The notes beneath the pieces were generated by a model that worked only from the letters and a program-made list of their open reading frames with translations, ran no database searches and was not told where the DNA came from. Both the position numbers and the translations under genes were made by a program. Source: Hymenobacter plasmatis (lineage in GTDB: Bacteria; Bacteroidota; Bacteroidia; Cytophagales; Hymenobacteraceae). From it: DNA of 64,000 nucleotides. Location of the stretch: positions 62,001-126,000 of the forward strand of contig NZ_JAJFAW010000005.1 of assembly GCF_020711255.1 (NCBI RefSeq), in the 5' to 3' direction. Shown piece by piece: positions 63,218-64,000 of this stretch (position 1 is the first letter of the stretch; the number at the start of each line of letters is the position of its first letter).

Positions 63218-63293
63218 CATTTATCAGCCGTTCGGTCAGCTCAATTTGGGCAGACCGAACGGCTGATAAATGTTAAATGCTAACTGTTAAATG
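63197..63293. terminator. Very long perfect inverted repeat between convergent genes
   Basis: Two 41-base arms are exact complements. The left arm begins CATTTAACAGTTAGC and ends CCGTTCGGTC; the right begins GACCGAACGG; about 15 bases separate them. It covers the nadR stop codon (63215-63217) and lies 4 bases before the CorA stop. Likely a bidirectional terminator. AT-rich outer parts and a GC-rich tip differ from the family A elements. Confidence 0.9.
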
Positions 63294-63297
63294 AAAT

Positions 63298-64000
63298 CTA
63301 TCTATTTGTCAGCCAGCCTTTGCGGTAGAAATACACGAGCTGAATCATAACTACGATGAACATGAGGCCGAGCACCATGGGGTAGCCCCAGGGTTTGTAG
63401 AGTTCGGGCATGTTGAGGGGCAGCACGTGGCCGTGGCCGTCGTCGTGCTGGAAGTTCATGCCATAGAGGCCCACCACGAAGCTTAGGGGGATGAAAATGG
63501 TGCTGATGATGGTGAGCACCTTCATCACTTCGTTCATGCGGTTGCCCTGGTCGGAAAGGTAGAGGTCGGTGAGCGAGGAGATGTTGTCGCGGTAGCTCTC
63601 GGCCAGGTCGAGGGCCTGAATGGCGTGGTCGTAGGCGTCGCGGTAGAAAATTTTCAACTCCTCGGGCATTACTTCATCGGGCAGGCGCAGGATTTCTGCG
63701 ATTTTGTCGCGCTCCGGGTACACCAGGCGCCGAAAACGCACCACGTCCTTTTTGATGCGCAGGATGCGGTTGAGCAACCGCCGCGGGCGCTTGTCGGCAA
63801 AAATGGCTTCTTCGAGCTCCTCAATGTAGTCGCCGATGGCGGCCATGGTGGGGTAGTAGTGGTCGAGCACCACATCGGTGAGGGCGTAGGCCAGGTACAG
63901 CATGGGCCGGCGCCGCAGGGTGCTGAAGTTGGACCGGATGCGCGTGCGCAGCGAGTCGAGGCAGTCGTCGTAATCGTCCTGAAACGACAGCATGTAGTTG
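63298..64000 (-). CDS. corA: CorA-family magnesium/divalent metal transporter, C-terminal part
   Basis: The gene enters from the right edge; at least 233 C-terminal residues are visible. The YGMNF motif at the end of the first transmembrane helix (GMN signature) is definitive for CorA, with a second helix (VLGLMFIVVMIQLVYFY) and a short basic tail (RKGWLTNR) after it. The cytoplasmic stalk helix is represented by the long charged segment before them. It mediates Mg2+ (or Co2+/Ni2+) uptake. The N-terminal half lies outside the window. Confidence 0.95.
   Translation of the reverse strand, partial: NYMLSFQDDYDDCLDSLRTRIRSNFSTLRRRPMLYLAYALTDVVLDHYYPTMAAIGDYIEELEEAIFADKRPRRLLNRILRIKKDVVRFRRLVYPERDKIAEILRLPDEVMPEELKIFYRDAYDHAIQALDLAESYRDNISSLTDLYLSDQGNRMNEVMKVLTIISTIFIPLSFVVGLYGMNFQHDDGHGHVLPLNMPELYKPWGYPMVLGLMFIVVMIQLVYFYRKGWLTNR

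Overview
The window is a dense, high-G+C stretch of a bacterial chromosome from the Bacteroidota, most likely Hymenobacter or a close relative. This assignment is an inference. It rests on the yceD-rpmF-plsX-fabH-efp-accB-accC gene order, LytS/LytTR signalling, the ABC-permease/M1-peptidase fusion, many lipoproteins, a DUF547 protein, TAnnTTTG-like promoter boxes and weak Shine-Dalgarno use. I see no rRNA, tRNA, CRISPR array, prophage or transposase. It reads as core chromosome with accessory genes between housekeeping blocks.

Layout. 1-3.1 kb: acyl-CoA reductase (cut by the window edge), a 2[4Fe-4S] ferredoxin, and a nitrilase-fold amidohydrolase overlapping an N-acetyl sugar amidotransferase. 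3.5-8.9 kb: valS, a 2-oxoacid dehydrogenase E2 subunit and small exported proteins. 9-16 kb: a minus-strand fatty-acid/translation cluster in the order pdxA, yceD, rpmF, plsX, fabH, efp, accB, accC. 16-21.3 kb: leucyl aminopeptidase, rsmA, a 2-hydroxyacid dehydrogenase, greA with an attenuator-like leader, and a HIT protein fused to a nuclease-A-inhibitor domain. 21.4-24 kb: an unknown lipoprotein and a NucA-type secreted nuclease lipoprotein. 24-34.5 kb: selO, aldo/keto reductase, esterase, aspA, DUF885 peptidase, thioredoxin-like protein, YdcF-like protein and an aldehyde dehydrogenase. 34.7-38.1 kb: an ECF sigma/anti-sigma pair, a stand-alone H-NOX protein, a rhodanese lipoprotein and a DUF2064 transferase. 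38.3-42.5 kb: a three-gene membrane glycosyltransferase cluster diverging from a peroxiredoxin. 42.7-50.4 kb: alpha/beta hydrolase, then LytS/LytTR diverging from an ABC ATPase and a 1205-residue permease-peptidase. 50.5-55 kb: a decayed aldo/keto reductase, then a redox module (FAD oxidoreductase, small membrane protein, polyferredoxin) diverging from DUF547. 55-64 kb: a disordered protein, a TonB-shaped membrane protein, an amino-acid permease, a large DUF3352-like/propeller protein, a NadR-like enzyme and a CorA transporter cut by the window edge.

The strongest candidate for something undescribed is the HIT-NuiA fusion beside a NucA-family nuclease, which looks like a self-protection pair. 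Next are the nitrilase/sugar-amidotransferase pair, which may be an alternative ammonia-channelling enzyme, the stand-alone H-NOX, and the greA leader resembling the E. coli GraL attenuator. Between genes runs a family of about 85-90 bp REPIN-like palindromes (at least nine sites), plus one unrelated nested palindrome after rsmA. One palindrome separates accB from accC.
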